NCBI GenBank assembly: GCA_002928515.1
Contig: PERI01000008.1
Span: forward strand, 1-64,000
Direction of reading: 5' to 3'
Length of the DNA stretch: 64,000 nucleotides
From: Hyphomicrobium sp.
GTDB lineage: Bacteria > Pseudomonadota > Alphaproteobacteria > Rhizobiales > Hyphomicrobiaceae
The position numbers and the translations under genes were made by a program. The notes beneath the pieces were generated by a model. It was not told the origin of the DNA. It saw only the letters and a program-made list of their open reading frames with translations, and did not search any database. Numbering within the stretch: position 1 is the stretch's first letter; the number at the start of each line of letters is the position of its first letter. Of this stretch, positions 1-6,674 are shown in pieces.

Positions 1-320
1 ATTTCAAGGCGATCGTTGCTTTCATGTGTGCCGCGCAAGGATGCTTTCAGCACCTTGTGGATGGGCTGCGTGCGAATGTTGTTCCACGCATTGGCCAGCA
101 ACTGATTGTAGAGAATGGTCTCGGAGCGGTTGAGCGGCGTCAGCTCGATGATATCGACCAGCTCGCGCGGCTTGATGATGCGGCCCATATTGGTGGGATC
201 AAGCGGCTCGCCGGTCACCTTCATGTCGGTCGCGCGCAGACGGCTCGGCAGCCTGGCCTTTTCGATGTCTTCGAAGCCGTCAGCGATATTAGTGGTCGTG
301 TCGATCGTCCGTGAACTCAC
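1..320 (-). CDS. Plasmid-type replication initiator protein, 3' part beyond window
   Basis: This minus-strand reading frame is open from a GTG at 320 to the left edge, so only about 106 N-terminal residues are visible. The segment RELVDIIELTPL, followed by LYNQLLANAW and LRGTHESNDR, resembles the N-terminal part of alphaproteobacterial plasmid or island replication initiators of the Rep_3 type; that match is from memory. A stop codon lies a few codons upstream of the GTG and there is no ATG before residue 30 or so, so GTG is the best start although no strong ribosome binding site is visible. Direct repeats lie just upstream (337-365), as is common for rep genes. Expected role: replication of an excised integrative element. 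The family call is moderately sure. Confidence 0.55.
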   Translation of the reverse strand, partial: MSSRTIDTTTNIADGFEDIEKARLPSRLRATDMKVTGEPLDPTNMGRIIKPRELVDIIELTPLNRSETILYNQLLANAWNNIRTQPIHKVLKASLRGTHESNDRLE

Positions 321-336
321 GAAGACAAGCGTGCCC

Positions 337-365
337 GTTCACAAGTGAGGCCGTCAACAAGTGAA
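337..365. repeat. Two direct repeats containing ACAAGTGA upstream of the rep-like gene
   Basis: GTTCACAAGTGAG (337-349) and GTCAACAAGTGAA (353-365) share the exact octamer ACAAGTGA with a 16-bp period. They sit 17 to 45 bp upstream of the GTG of the rep-like gene. Three copies of TCTCAC follow at 381, 404 and 466. Position and spacing fit iterons or an autoregulatory operator, but two copies are few for an origin. Confidence 0.4.
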
Positions 366-382
366 TTCACATTTCCGGAATC

Positions 383-769
383 TCACCCCCACCGCGCCCA
401 ATCTCTCACCTTTGACTTCTCCGAAGCTGAAGGATTCCGGGGTGCGACTCCGGGCTCGCCCAGTTTCTCACTTTTGAGCGGCGGTGCCGGTCGTCTGCAT
501 GTGAGCAGGAAGTTGCCGATCAGCGTTCCGGCGATCGCGTTGAGCTTTCGCCGTCGCCCATCGTCGTTGAGCGCCGGGGCCAGCCCCTGCACCAGGTAAG
601 CGCCTGCCGCAGCATGGGACGGATTCGTCCCGACAATCCTCTCAAGTTCTTCAGCGACCAGCAGGAGAATCATATGAGGGGGCACGACCGGGTTCAGGCG
701 AATGCCGCAGTCAGTGAGCACACGCAGGATATGCGCGGCCTCTTCATAGTAGAGCGGATATTTCGTCAT
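383..769 (-). CDS. Hypothetical protein of the integrative element, 128 aa
   Basis: I do not recognise this protein. It is an uninterrupted minus-strand frame starting MTKYPLYYEEAAHILRVL. The middle is rich in Ala, Leu and Ile and looks alpha-helical (about residues 8-95). The C-terminal 30 residues are basic and polar. A weak GGGA ribosome binding site precedes the ATG. Third codon positions are GC-rich in the first two thirds, which favours real coding. The 3' end contains the TCTCAC repeats noted upstream of the rep-like gene, so the end of the gene may double as control DNA. It lies between rep and the AlpA-like gene on the same strand, suggesting one accessory unit. Confidence 0.5.
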   Translation of the reverse strand: MTKYPLYYEEAAHILRVLTDCGIRLNPVVPPHMILLLVAEELERIVGTNPSHAAAGAYLVQGLAPALNDDGRRRKLNAIAGTLIGNFLLTCRRPAPPLKSEKLGEPGVAPRNPSASEKSKVRDWARWG

Positions 770-832
770 GATCCAATCCCGGCAAGATGAGCGGTCATCG
801 GGGACGCATGGCGTCCGAGGCGATCGACAGTT

Positions 833-1084
833 TCAGGCGTGGGGTTGATCCGCCGGGGAGGGCGGTGGCGAGGCTGCGCGCCGCGATGCGATCCAGGCTT
901 CGATCTCGATCAGCATCCATCCGACCCGGTTCTGACCGAGGCGAATGCGCAGCGGGAATTTCCCTGCCTTTTCGAGACGCAGAATGTGCTGCGGCGTGTA
1001 TGGCACGAGCTGCCGCAATTCTTTTTGCGTGACGATGCGCAGATGATGAAGATCCGAAAGTGCATTCTTCTTGATTTCGAGCAT
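833..1084 (-). CDS. AlpA-family DNA-binding regulator / excisionase-like protein
   Basis: A short protein of 83 residues with the AlpA/MerR-like winged helix: VTQKELRQLVPYTPQHILRL near residues 18-37, then a basic wing (FPLRIRLGQNRVGW) and a final helix with IEAWIASR. AlpA-type proteins control excision or gene expression of phages and integrative elements. The frame could be extended to 1117, but AAGGAG sits at the right distance before the ATG at 1084, so that start is preferred. The C-terminus is Pro/Ala-rich and probably flexible. Its neighbours are the rep-like gene downstream and an unknown ORF upstream, consistent with the control region of an integrative element. Inverted motifs lie 95 bp upstream. 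Confidence 0.75.
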   Translation of the reverse strand: MLEIKKNALSDLHHLRIVTQKELRQLVPYTPQHILRLEKAGKFPLRIRLGQNRVGWMLIEIEAWIASRRAASPPPSPADQPHA

Positions 1085-1178
1085 GGCTCCGCTCCTTGCG
1101 CACGGTGCGTGCGACAATCCTGTCGTGATTGCGATGAAGAAGTGTCGGCGATCAGCCGATGCTGAAACCTACCACGGC

Positions 1179-1206
1179 ATGTAAACCTGAACAAGTAAAT
1201 TTACAT
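1179..1206. promoter_or_regulatory. Inverted motif ATGTAAA-N14-TTTACAT upstream of the AlpA-like gene
   Basis: ATGTAAA at 1179-1185 is the perfect inverse of TTTACAT at 1200-1206. An overlapping inverted pair, AAGTAAA with TTTACTT, occupies about 1194-1219. The region lies between the AlpA-like gene (start 1084) and the end of the next ORF (1214). The same heptamers recur at 1794-1825, which points to a shared regulator. Confidence 0.45.
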
Positions 1207-1213
1207 AAAAAGT

Positions 1214-1741
1214 TTACTTCTTGTTCGGCTGCTTGGCGAGCCGTCGGCCGGCCTTGATCATATCTTCCGCCCAGTTCCTCTTTTTGGGCGGAGGTGCTTC
1301 CGGAAGGTCCGAACTTTCGATGCCGAGTTCGGCAAAATCGTCAAAAGGGTGACGATGCATCCAGACAGCCAGGGCCTGGTAAAGCGGTTGGTCTAGCGTT
1401 CGGATATCGCCGCGCTTGAGGCCATGGCCGAGCCAACGCGCATAGACCCGTCGAATGAAGGCGATAGGATTTTCCTTGCGGCCCTTGCGGCTTGCCCAAA
1501 GCTCCGGAGCTTGATCCGGAAGCGCCACCGACTCGATCTTTTCGGCTGCAATTCGCCGAGCGAGCTCCTTTTGAAGCGACGCTCCGAGCGTCTTTCGTTG
1601 GTCGGCATTCAACCCGTAATCGGTTTCGATGCGCTCCACGGCCTCAACGGCCTCTTCCAACGCCTTGACCATGCGCACGAGCGCAGGGAGCCTGGCCAGA
1701 TCTCCACGCTTTCCAGCTGACCTTGATTGTTGGTCCGGCAT
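1214..1741 (-). CDS. Hypothetical protein of the integrative element, 175 aa
   Basis: I do not recognise a named domain. The 175-residue protein starts MPDQQSRSAGKRGDLARL and is highly charged and mostly helical. The first half (about 10-75) is a likely coiled or helical region with many Glu, Arg and Lys. The middle (about 90-140) contains FIRRVYARWLGHGLKRGDIR, which looks like a small helical nucleic-acid or protein-binding segment. The C-terminus is very basic (KKRNWAEDMIKAGRRLAKQPNKK region). It lies head-to-tail with the AlpA-like gene and has its own copy of the ATGTAAA/TTTACAT motif 53 bp upstream. Proteins of this kind occur beside AlpA and Rep genes in rhizobial elements, but no function is known to me. 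Confidence 0.6.
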   Translation of the reverse strand: MPDQQSRSAGKRGDLARLPALVRMVKALEEAVEAVERIETDYGLNADQRKTLGASLQKELARRIAAEKIESVALPDQAPELWASRKGRKENPIAFIRRVYARWLGHGLKRGDIRTLDQPLYQALAVWMHRHPFDDFAELGIESSDLPEAPPPKKRNWAEDMIKAGRRLAKQPNKK

Positions 1742-1784
1742 TGCGAGTCTCTTAGGTGGCCTGCAAGCCCGGTGATCGCACAGT

Positions 1785-1832
1785 CCCGGTTCGATGTAAA
1801 TTCTTCAATAGTTAGAGTTTTACATCTCCGGG
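1785..1832. promoter_or_regulatory. Inverted motif ATGTAAA-N18-TTTACAT within a longer imperfect palindrome
   Basis: ATGTAAA (1794-1800) and TTTACAT (1819-1825) form an inverted pair. It is flanked by CCCGG (1785-1789) and CCGGG (1828-1832), which extends the symmetry. The site lies 53 bp upstream of the ATG at 1741, where an operator would be expected. The heptamers match those at 1179-1206. Confidence 0.45.
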
Positions 1833-1964
1833 AATGACTGGCCTTTCTCGTGTACTCGTGCTGACACGCTTGCATCTCTCCACAGCGGCTTAGATGTTAT
1901 GAGGGCCCTGCACTCGCCTGCGTCAAACACGCCGATCGTCTTCGTGGCCATACGGCAGTTCACC

Positions 1965-2666
1965 TTAGGGTTTTAATCGGTCGATCATCGTCCAGTAGTG
2001 AGCCTCAACGACTGCTTTACGCCCAAGAAGGTCGCGATCAGCGTTAGCAAATTTCGGCAGCTTCCTCACGATGTCCCGTACGGTTTCGCGGAACACGTCC
2101 CAATGGCGCTCCTCACGACTACGTTGGCCAACCTCATCACTGGCAAAATCAATTAGGATTGCCTTAGGTGAGGGCTCACGACAGATAGTTTGAATCATCA
2201 CGTTGCCAGCGTGAGCGTCGCCATGAGGTGTGGTCTTCGTCGCGAAGATTGCTTCGATGTAAGCCTTCGCGAGAAGCCACCGATACGCATCATCGGGTTT
2301 CGCTGTCAGAGCGTCGCGAAGCGGCATCCCATCCACCCATTTCATAGATGCCAGGAAGACGTCATTAATCATGCGTGCGTCGATCATCTCGACGGACCAG
2401 TGGTCGCTGGCCTGTGCAGCGTGGCACGCTTCCTGAAAGCCGCGCCTAAAGCGGTCTTCCCATCGCATATCGGGGCGTAGCCAAAGCTTTACGACGCAAT
2501 GGCCACACCGCTCATGATATCCCTCAAAAACAAGGCCGTTCTTGCCAGGAGGTAACTCGCGAACCAGGCTGTACGATGTGAGCGGCGAGGCGTGGACCGT
2601 GAGGACACCGTCAACAATCTCCACAGGGGGATCGATCTTGATATTGAGTTTTGGTTCGATCGTCAT
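1965..2666 (-). CDS. Kinase-fold protein (RIO/aminoglycoside-phosphotransferase-like), third gene of the hipBA operon
   Basis: The 233-residue protein carries the landmarks of a protein-kinase-like fold: a likely ATP-binding Lys60 in VVKLW, a possible helix-C Glu79, the catalytic loop HGDAHAGN (148-155, with Asp150 and Asn155), and the metal-binding Asp173 in LIDFAS. All key residues are intact, so it is probably an active phosphotransferase. The frame is open further upstream into hipA, but the ATG at 2666 lies just after the hipA stop (2681), a usual operon spacing. It is therefore probably co-transcribed with hipB and hipA. Its substrate is unknown. It could be an accessory toxin, an antidote kinase or a cargo gene; the sequence does not decide. 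Confidence 0.65.
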   Translation of the reverse strand: MTIEPKLNIKIDPPVEIVDGVLTVHASPLTSYSLVRELPPGKNGLVFEGYHERCGHCVVKLWLRPDMRWEDRFRRGFQEACHAAQASDHWSVEMIDARMINDVFLASMKWVDGMPLRDALTAKPDDAYRWLLAKAYIEAIFATKTTPHGDAHAGNVMIQTICREPSPKAILIDFASDEVGQRSREERHWDVFRETVRDIVRKLPKFANADRDLLGRKAVVEAHYWTMIDRLKP

Positions 2667-2680
2667 TTTATGACCTTGGC

Positions 2681-3964
2681 CTACAGCCCTTCTGGCAGGC
2701 CGCCAGCATAACCTTCGAAGGCATACGCATTGAGAAACTGTCGCCGCCACAGGAAGGTGCGATCGACTGGACTTAAGCCCGCCTCGTCGCAGACGCTCTG
2801 CCAATTCTCTCTGATCGCTGCGACCTGACCGTCGATGATGGCGCGCGCCTCATCATCTCGCAGCAAGAAATGCCGGGCCGCGAGGCGGCAGACCTCCAGT
2901 TGGCTGCGGCGATTCTGATCCGCGATATAGATGGCCTGATTGGCTTCGGGATTGTTACGCGCCTGCGGGCAGATGTCGTAGGCGGGGGTAAGGCGCAACT
3001 GGCGTCCGTCCCAAAACGCCGCGTGATTGCGCGCATGGTCATCCGTGTTGCCGACCAGAATGTTGAACACCATCCGCTTGTACAGTTCGCGCAAGCTTGC
3101 CTGCGGATCAGTGAAGCGCGCGCGGATAATGTCGGCCAGCTCGACATAGCTGGCATGGCGTCCGGATAGTTCATCGAGACCGAAAAGCGTGAGTGACGAC
3201 ACGAACGCGCGCCGCGCCCATCCGTCCTTGACGCGCGTTCGGTCGAACCGTTCGACCAGCAGAACGTCCTTGCCGGCGGCAGCGCGCAGCGACACGCCGG
3301 CCACATCCAGCCCGGCAAGAGCAGCCAGCCGCATGGCGATGAACTCGGCCTTCACCACGGAATATGTGTCGTTCGTTGCAGAGAACTTGGCGATGAACTT
3401 GATCGTGCCGTCTTCGATCAGGGCTTTGGGCCGAGCGCCCCCCATGGAGCTGCCGTGGAACAGGGCATTGTCCAGAGCTTGAGGGATGGGCTCACCGCGC
3501 TCGACGCGCGCGGCGGCATCGAGAAGCTGATCCAGCGTGGCGTCGGCGTGTTCGCGCGCGACATATGTGTCCGCCGACGCCTGGAAGTCGAGCGCACCGG
3601 CACGATCCGAGCCTGAGCTGAGAAGATAGGTCAGCTCGTCAAACTCGACGTTGCGCGCATCGTCGCCCTTCAATCCCGTCAGCCGGTTGATGATGACGCG
3701 CCGACCCCAGGCATCGGGCGCGCCATCGCGCAAGCTGTTTGCCATCAGAAGCGGCGCAACAGGCGCGATCACGCCGCGCTGCAAGGGCAGCTCGGGCAAG
3801 TAGATCGGGATCGCATCCTTGCGGGCGAGGTAGCTGCGCCCGTAGGCGAAGCTGTAAAGGCCGCTATCAAGATCTATGCGGCCTGCCACGACGGGCTTGG
3901 TTGCATCCGGCAGCCAGATCCAGACGAAGGCGGATGTCGGCGCATCCTGCGTCTTAGAAGTCAT
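2681..3964 (-). CDS. hipA: HipA-family serine/threonine kinase toxin
   Basis: The 427-residue length and the motifs fit full-length type II toxins of the HipA family, which phosphorylate targets such as glutamyl-tRNA synthetase and slow growth. Visible features are an N-terminal HipA_N-like part (about 10-125), the flexible P-loop GSSMGGARPKA (171-181), the ATP-binding Lys193 in IAKF, VERFDR (237-242), the catalytic loop GNTDDHARNH (305-314), and the metal-binding Asp330 in YDI. All catalytic residues are present. It overlaps the 3' end of hipB by 11 bp, which suggests translational coupling so that the antitoxin is made first. A third kinase gene follows 15 bp downstream. The target cannot be read from the sequence. 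Confidence 0.92.
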   Translation of the reverse strand: MTSKTQDAPTSAFVWIWLPDATKPVVAGRIDLDSGLYSFAYGRSYLARKDAIPIYLPELPLQRGVIAPVAPLLMANSLRDGAPDAWGRRVIINRLTGLKGDDARNVEFDELTYLLSSGSDRAGALDFQASADTYVAREHADATLDQLLDAAARVERGEPIPQALDNALFHGSSMGGARPKALIEDGTIKFIAKFSATNDTYSVVKAEFIAMRLAALAGLDVAGVSLRAAAGKDVLLVERFDRTRVKDGWARRAFVSSLTLFGLDELSGRHASYVELADIIRARFTDPQASLRELYKRMVFNILVGNTDDHARNHAAFWDGRQLRLTPAYDICPQARNNPEANQAIYIADQNRRSQLEVCRLAARHFLLRDDEARAIIDGQVAAIRENWQSVCDEAGLSPVDRTFLWRRQFLNAYAFEGYAGGLPEGL

Positions 3965-4289
3965 CGTTCACCTCCTTGCGCGGGCGGCGCACGGAGCGGG
4001 GGAGAAGCGCAAGCTTGTCGTCGACCCGCTCCTTCTGGGCGGCAAGGGAAGACGCCTCCGGCACGAACAGGCTGACGCCCGCGATGATCGCCGCCTCGAA
4101 GGCGAGACCGATCTCGACCTTTGCGTCGCCCTTTTCGATGAGCTGGAGCGTGCTGCGGGCGATGCCGACCCGCGCTGCCAGGTCGGCCTCGGACATGCGC
4201 CGCTGCTTGCGCGCAAGGCGCACCTGTTTGCCGAGCAGGGTGAGGGCTTCGGTGGTCAGGGTCGAGTAAGTGCGCGCGCGGATGGTCAT
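3954..4289 (-). CDS. hipB: HipB-like antitoxin, Cro/CI-type HTH regulator
   Basis: A 111-residue protein with a Cro/CI-type helix-turn-helix at about residues 22-55 (SEADLAARVGIARSTLQLIE region) and a basic C-terminal tail (RSVRRPRKE) that resembles HipB tails inserted in HipA. It lies immediately upstream of hipA and overlaps it by 11 bp. It should neutralise HipA and repress the operon by binding palindromes upstream. A GTG at 4316 could lengthen the protein by nine residues, but that start lies inside the probable operator, so the ATG at 4289 is preferred. Neither start has a clear ribosome binding site; a weakly initiated or leaderless transcript is possible. Confidence 0.85.
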   Translation of the reverse strand: MTIRARTYSTLTTEALTLLGKQVRLARKQRRMSEADLAARVGIARSTLQLIEKGDAKVEIGLAFEAAIIAGVSLFVPEASSLAAQKERVDDKLALLPRSVRRPRKEVNDDF

Positions 4290-4302
4290 GGTACAATTGA
4301 TC

Positions 4303-4427
4303 GTTATAGCGGTCACGAAACCATTTCATGACCGATATTTCAGCCAATATGCCAGATCATCGCCAGGAAGGCAAGTTTTGACCGGCAGACCGGTCACAGA
4401 CAATGTTTATGACTGTTATAGCGGCCA
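4303..4427. promoter_or_regulatory. hipB operator region with TGACCG inverted repeats
   Basis: Two inverted repeats share the half-site TGACCG/CGGTCA. The first is CGGTCA (4310-4315), 13 bp, TGACCG (4329-4334). The second is TGACCGG (4379-4385), CAGA, CCGGTCA (4390-4396), a perfect 7-bp inverted repeat. A direct repeat GTTATAGCGG occurs at 4303-4312 and again at 4415-4424. All lie just upstream of hipB, where HipB-type antitoxins bind to autoregulate. Binding by HipB is inferred. Confidence 0.55.
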
Positions 4428-4633
4428 TACGGGCGTAGCATCATGCCGTCGTCACTGGATAGCGTAAAGCATCCACACAGCTCGTGGCAGGTAGTGGTCG
4501 CTCGACTATGGGGATTTGGGAGCGCCGCACATCGCAGCACGTGAGAAAACTTAGAAGAGGCAAAAATTTGCTTCCCATGTGCTTCCCAAAAGGGATTCGG
4601 CATTTAGGATGCTAAGCTAAGTCTTTGATAAAT
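4317..4633. other. Intergenic region between hipB and tRNA-Pro; element end
   Basis: No convincing gene is seen in these 317 bases. They contain the hipB operator region (4303-4427) and the direct repeats at 4569-4588. The region abuts the 3' end of tRNA-Pro, a typical integration site, and so probably forms the attachment arm of the element. No intact integrase is present in the window. Confidence 0.5.
4569..4588. repeat. Tandem 9-bp direct repeats near the tRNA-Pro 3' end, possible integrase or excisionase sites
   Basis: TGCTTCCCA occurs at 4569-4577 and 4580-4588, an 11-bp period, so both copies face the same side of the helix. They lie about 46 bp outside the CCA end of tRNA-Pro. This spacing and phasing is like arm-type integrase or Xis sites beside tRNA attachment sites. 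The role is inferred. Confidence 0.35.
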
Positions 4634-4711
4634 TGGTCGGAGCGGAGAGATTCGAACTCTCGACCCCCAGTCCCCCAGACTGGTGCGCTAACCAGGCTGC
4701 GCTACGCTCCG
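4634..4711 (-). tRNA. tRNA-Pro (anticodon GGG)
   Basis: A complete cloverleaf can be drawn. The acceptor stem pairs CGGAGCG with CGCTCCG, the anticodon stem CCAGT/ACTGG encloses loop CTGGGGG with anticodon GGG, the T-loop is TTCGAAT, and CCA is encoded. Total length is 78 nt. It lies 41 bp downstream of the phosphopantetheinyl transferase gene on the same strand. Its 3' end marks the boundary between conserved chromosome (higher coordinates) and the accessory region (lower coordinates), so it is probably the integration site. Confidence 0.97.
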
Positions 4712-4752
4712 ATGTGCTCCTTGTGCCCGGATGGCCGCTCAAGGTCAACGGC

Positions 4753-5547
4753 CTAGGCTTCATCACTGAGAAAGCGTTCTTGGCAAAATATCGCGAGATT
4801 TGATTGCGTGCTCGGAAAATGGGTGACGTGAAGGGTTTCGGGCAGAGCTGCGGTCGCTGTTGCGGCGAAATACCCAGGTCCGACGTCGATGTCTTTAACG
4901 CACAGGCGATCATCCATATACGGCTCGGCGTGGAATTCGTTATTTCCCGCGCCGCCACTAACGCCGAGGTCGGTCAATACGCGGCCGATACCCAAGCCCG
5001 TCGCTTTTGCGACCGCCTCGAGCTGCACCCAGGCTTGTAATACAGAATGGTCGTCAAGTTTTTCTTGGTGAGGTGGTTGTATTGGGTCTCTGTACGAAAT
5101 GAGCTTTGCTGCGGCGCTGATTAACTTCATGCGTCGCGCTTCACTCATATTCAGAGTGCGAGACTTTTCGATATCAACGCCGATGACCGAATGATTTGAT
5201 ATCGCGATGAATGCTACATCGCCGGTATGAGACATACTAAAGTGTGGCCATCCTTGTGTTAGCTGCGGGCGTCCACCGTGTTCGATTTCAAAAGCACTCT
5301 GGCGCACATCGCTGCCTGCCCATCGCTCTAGGGCGATCCGTAAAGCTATGCGGCTTGTCCGCCAAGTTTCTGCTGCACGCATATCGGTTGCGGCACGTGA
5401 CGCAAATCGATCCTGCTCGATGCTTGAAAGCCTTGGTGTCGCGCGTTCTTCGGCTTCAAGGACTGACGATGCCCGCAATAAATCAACAAAAATAAATTCG
5501 CATTCGACTTTGTCAGGGAGCAACATTGCTTCGCCCTGCGCAGACAT
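4753..5547 (-). CDS. 4'-phosphopantetheinyl transferase, Sfp type
   Basis: The enzyme moves the 4'-phosphopantetheine arm from CoA to a serine of a carrier protein. The 264-residue length and motifs fit the two-domain Sfp/AcpT group: FSMSHTGD (103-110), the Mg-binding GVDIE (123-127), and W-x3-E-x3-K (Trp173, Glu177, Lys181) in WVQLEAVAKATG. The start at 5547 forms a TAATG junction with the stop of the upstream MerR-type gene, so translation is probably coupled. A second ATG lies seven codons later. No polyketide or peptide synthetase occurs in the window, so the partner carrier protein is unknown; acyl carrier protein is one candidate. tRNA-Pro follows downstream. Confidence 0.88.
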   Translation of the reverse strand: MSAQGEAMLLPDKVECEFIFVDLLRASSVLEAEERATPRLSSIEQDRFASRAATDMRAAETWRTSRIALRIALERWAGSDVRQSAFEIEHGGRPQLTQGWPHFSMSHTGDVAFIAISNHSVIGVDIEKSRTLNMSEARRMKLISAAAKLISYRDPIQPPHQEKLDDHSVLQAWVQLEAVAKATGLGIGRVLTDLGVSGGAGNNEFHAEPYMDDRLCVKDIDVGPGYFAATATAALPETLHVTHFPSTQSNLAIFCQERFLSDEA

Positions 5548-6089
5548 TATGCGCGGTCTTCACGGGTGCGCCGCGCCGATGGCGTTTGTCCATCCGTCGT
5601 CGATTTTTCTTTGCTCAGCAAAATTTGGCGTATGAGCCGCAGCTCTTTGACTGCGGATGCGATCACGTCTTCAGGTTTCAAACTTGCCGTTTCATCCAAC
5701 GACTGTGAAGTTTGTTTGCTGGAAGGTTTAGATTCAGCCTCAGCTTTGCGGGCTGGTTCGCTCAAAGGTTTGCGGCCGCGTTTGCGTTTTTCGCCGTCTC
5801 CTGCAGCAAGAGCAAGTGCTGCGCGCGAGGCTTGCTTAACCTGATCGATGCCTTGCTCTCGGAGAATTTTTTGCACGCCCTTGATGGTGTAACCTTCAGC
5901 GTGCAGCAGATGGCGAATTCCGCGCAACAGTTCCATGTCTTCCGGGCGATAGTATCTACGTCCACCGCCGCGCTTCATCGGGCGAATTTGCGGAAACTTG
6001 CCCTCCCAGAATCTCAGCACATGCTTTGGAACATCTAGCTCGCTGGCCACTTCGCCGATGGTGCGAAAAGCTTCTGCCGATTTACTCAT
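5547..6089 (-). CDS. MerR-family transcriptional regulator
   Basis: The 180-residue protein has a MerR winged-helix domain at about residues 8-78 ([20 protein letters not shown], then [18 protein letters not shown]). It is followed by a basic, low-complexity linker (KRKRGRKP, about 103-112) and a C-terminal helix. There are no clustered cysteines for metal sensing. MerR proteins of this size directly after ihfA are conserved in alphaproteobacteria; the regulon is not known to me. The frame is open to 6152, but alignment of the domain start favours the ATG at 6089. It is coupled to the phosphopantetheinyl transferase gene by a one-base overlap and follows ihfA by 101 bp. Confidence 0.9.
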   Translation of the reverse strand: MSKSAEAFRTIGEVASELDVPKHVLRFWEGKFPQIRPMKRGGGRRYYRPEDMELLRGIRHLLHAEGYTIKGVQKILREQGIDQVKQASRAALALAAGDGEKRKRGRKPLSEPARKAEAESKPSSKQTSQSLDETASLKPEDVIASAVKELRLIRQILLSKEKSTTDGQTPSARRTREDRA

Positions 6090-6190
6090 GCTGCCGAACC
6101 TTTTTTGCAAATAAACTGGTATTAAAAATGCATAGCCTTCGCCAGCGCTCACACGAGCGGCCAGAGGCGGGCCCGATTATCATTTCAAAA

Positions 6191-6505
6191 TTAGCCCGCG
6201 CGCGGCTTCGTGTGACCTTTATTGATCCGGTCTTTCATAATATTCGATGGCCGGAACACGAGCACGCGACGCGGTGTAATAGGAACTTCTTGGCCAGTCT
6301 TAGGATTGCGCCCGATGCGCTCGCCTTTCTGGCGAATTCCAAACGATCCAAACGACGAGAGCTTCACAGCATCACCTGCCGCAAGGCTTCCAGAAATTTC
6401 GTCGAGTACGAGTTCGACGAGATCCTGACTTTCGTTGCGTGGCAAACCGACCTTGTCGACAACCGCCTCCGCAAGATCCGCACGCGTCAATGTTTTGCCG
6501 CTCAT
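6191..6505 (-). CDS. ihfA: Integration host factor subunit alpha
   Basis: IHF-alpha is a nucleoid protein that bends DNA and works as a dimer with IHF-beta. The 104-residue sequence has the full HU/IHF fold, with [16 protein letters not shown] (48-63) and the DNA-intercalating arm GRNPKTG (65-71). The frame has three in-frame ATGs. A GGAGG sits six bases before the third one at 6505, whereas it directly abuts or follows the others, so the protein begins [11 protein letters not shown]. It follows fabH on the same strand after 151 bp, the usual alphaproteobacterial order, and precedes the MerR-type gene. Confidence 0.95.
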   Translation of the reverse strand: MSGKTLTRADLAEAVVDKVGLPRNESQDLVELVLDEISGSLAAGDAVKLSSFGSFGIRQKGERIGRNPKTGQEVPITPRRVLVFRPSNIMKDRINKGHTKPRAG

Positions 6506-6674
6506 GTCCATCCTCCCAGCCATCGGATGATTATTAGCCGGTCATGCTAGCGAGGATATAGAAATCGGTCAACGCCAGACCGCTACAAGCAACTGAAATA
6601 TCATGTTTTTTGTCTATTGCGACGCAGCAATACCAAGTGATTTGAACCGGCGCGAGAGTTCTACGTCGCAGAGC

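Noticed and set aside
24-348. Plus-strand frames opposite the rep-like gene
   Set aside because: They lie opposite the rep-like frame, which carries family-like segments; the plus frames have no recognisable pattern.
4394-4603. Minus-strand frame between hipB and tRNA-Pro as an integrase remnant
   Set aside because: The 69-residue product lacks any integrase motif (no R-H-R-Y) and overlaps the operator region and direct repeats.
4617-4958. Minus-strand ORF covering tRNA-Pro
   Set aside because: It runs through the tRNA gene and overlaps the 3' end of the phosphopantetheinyl transferase gene in another frame.
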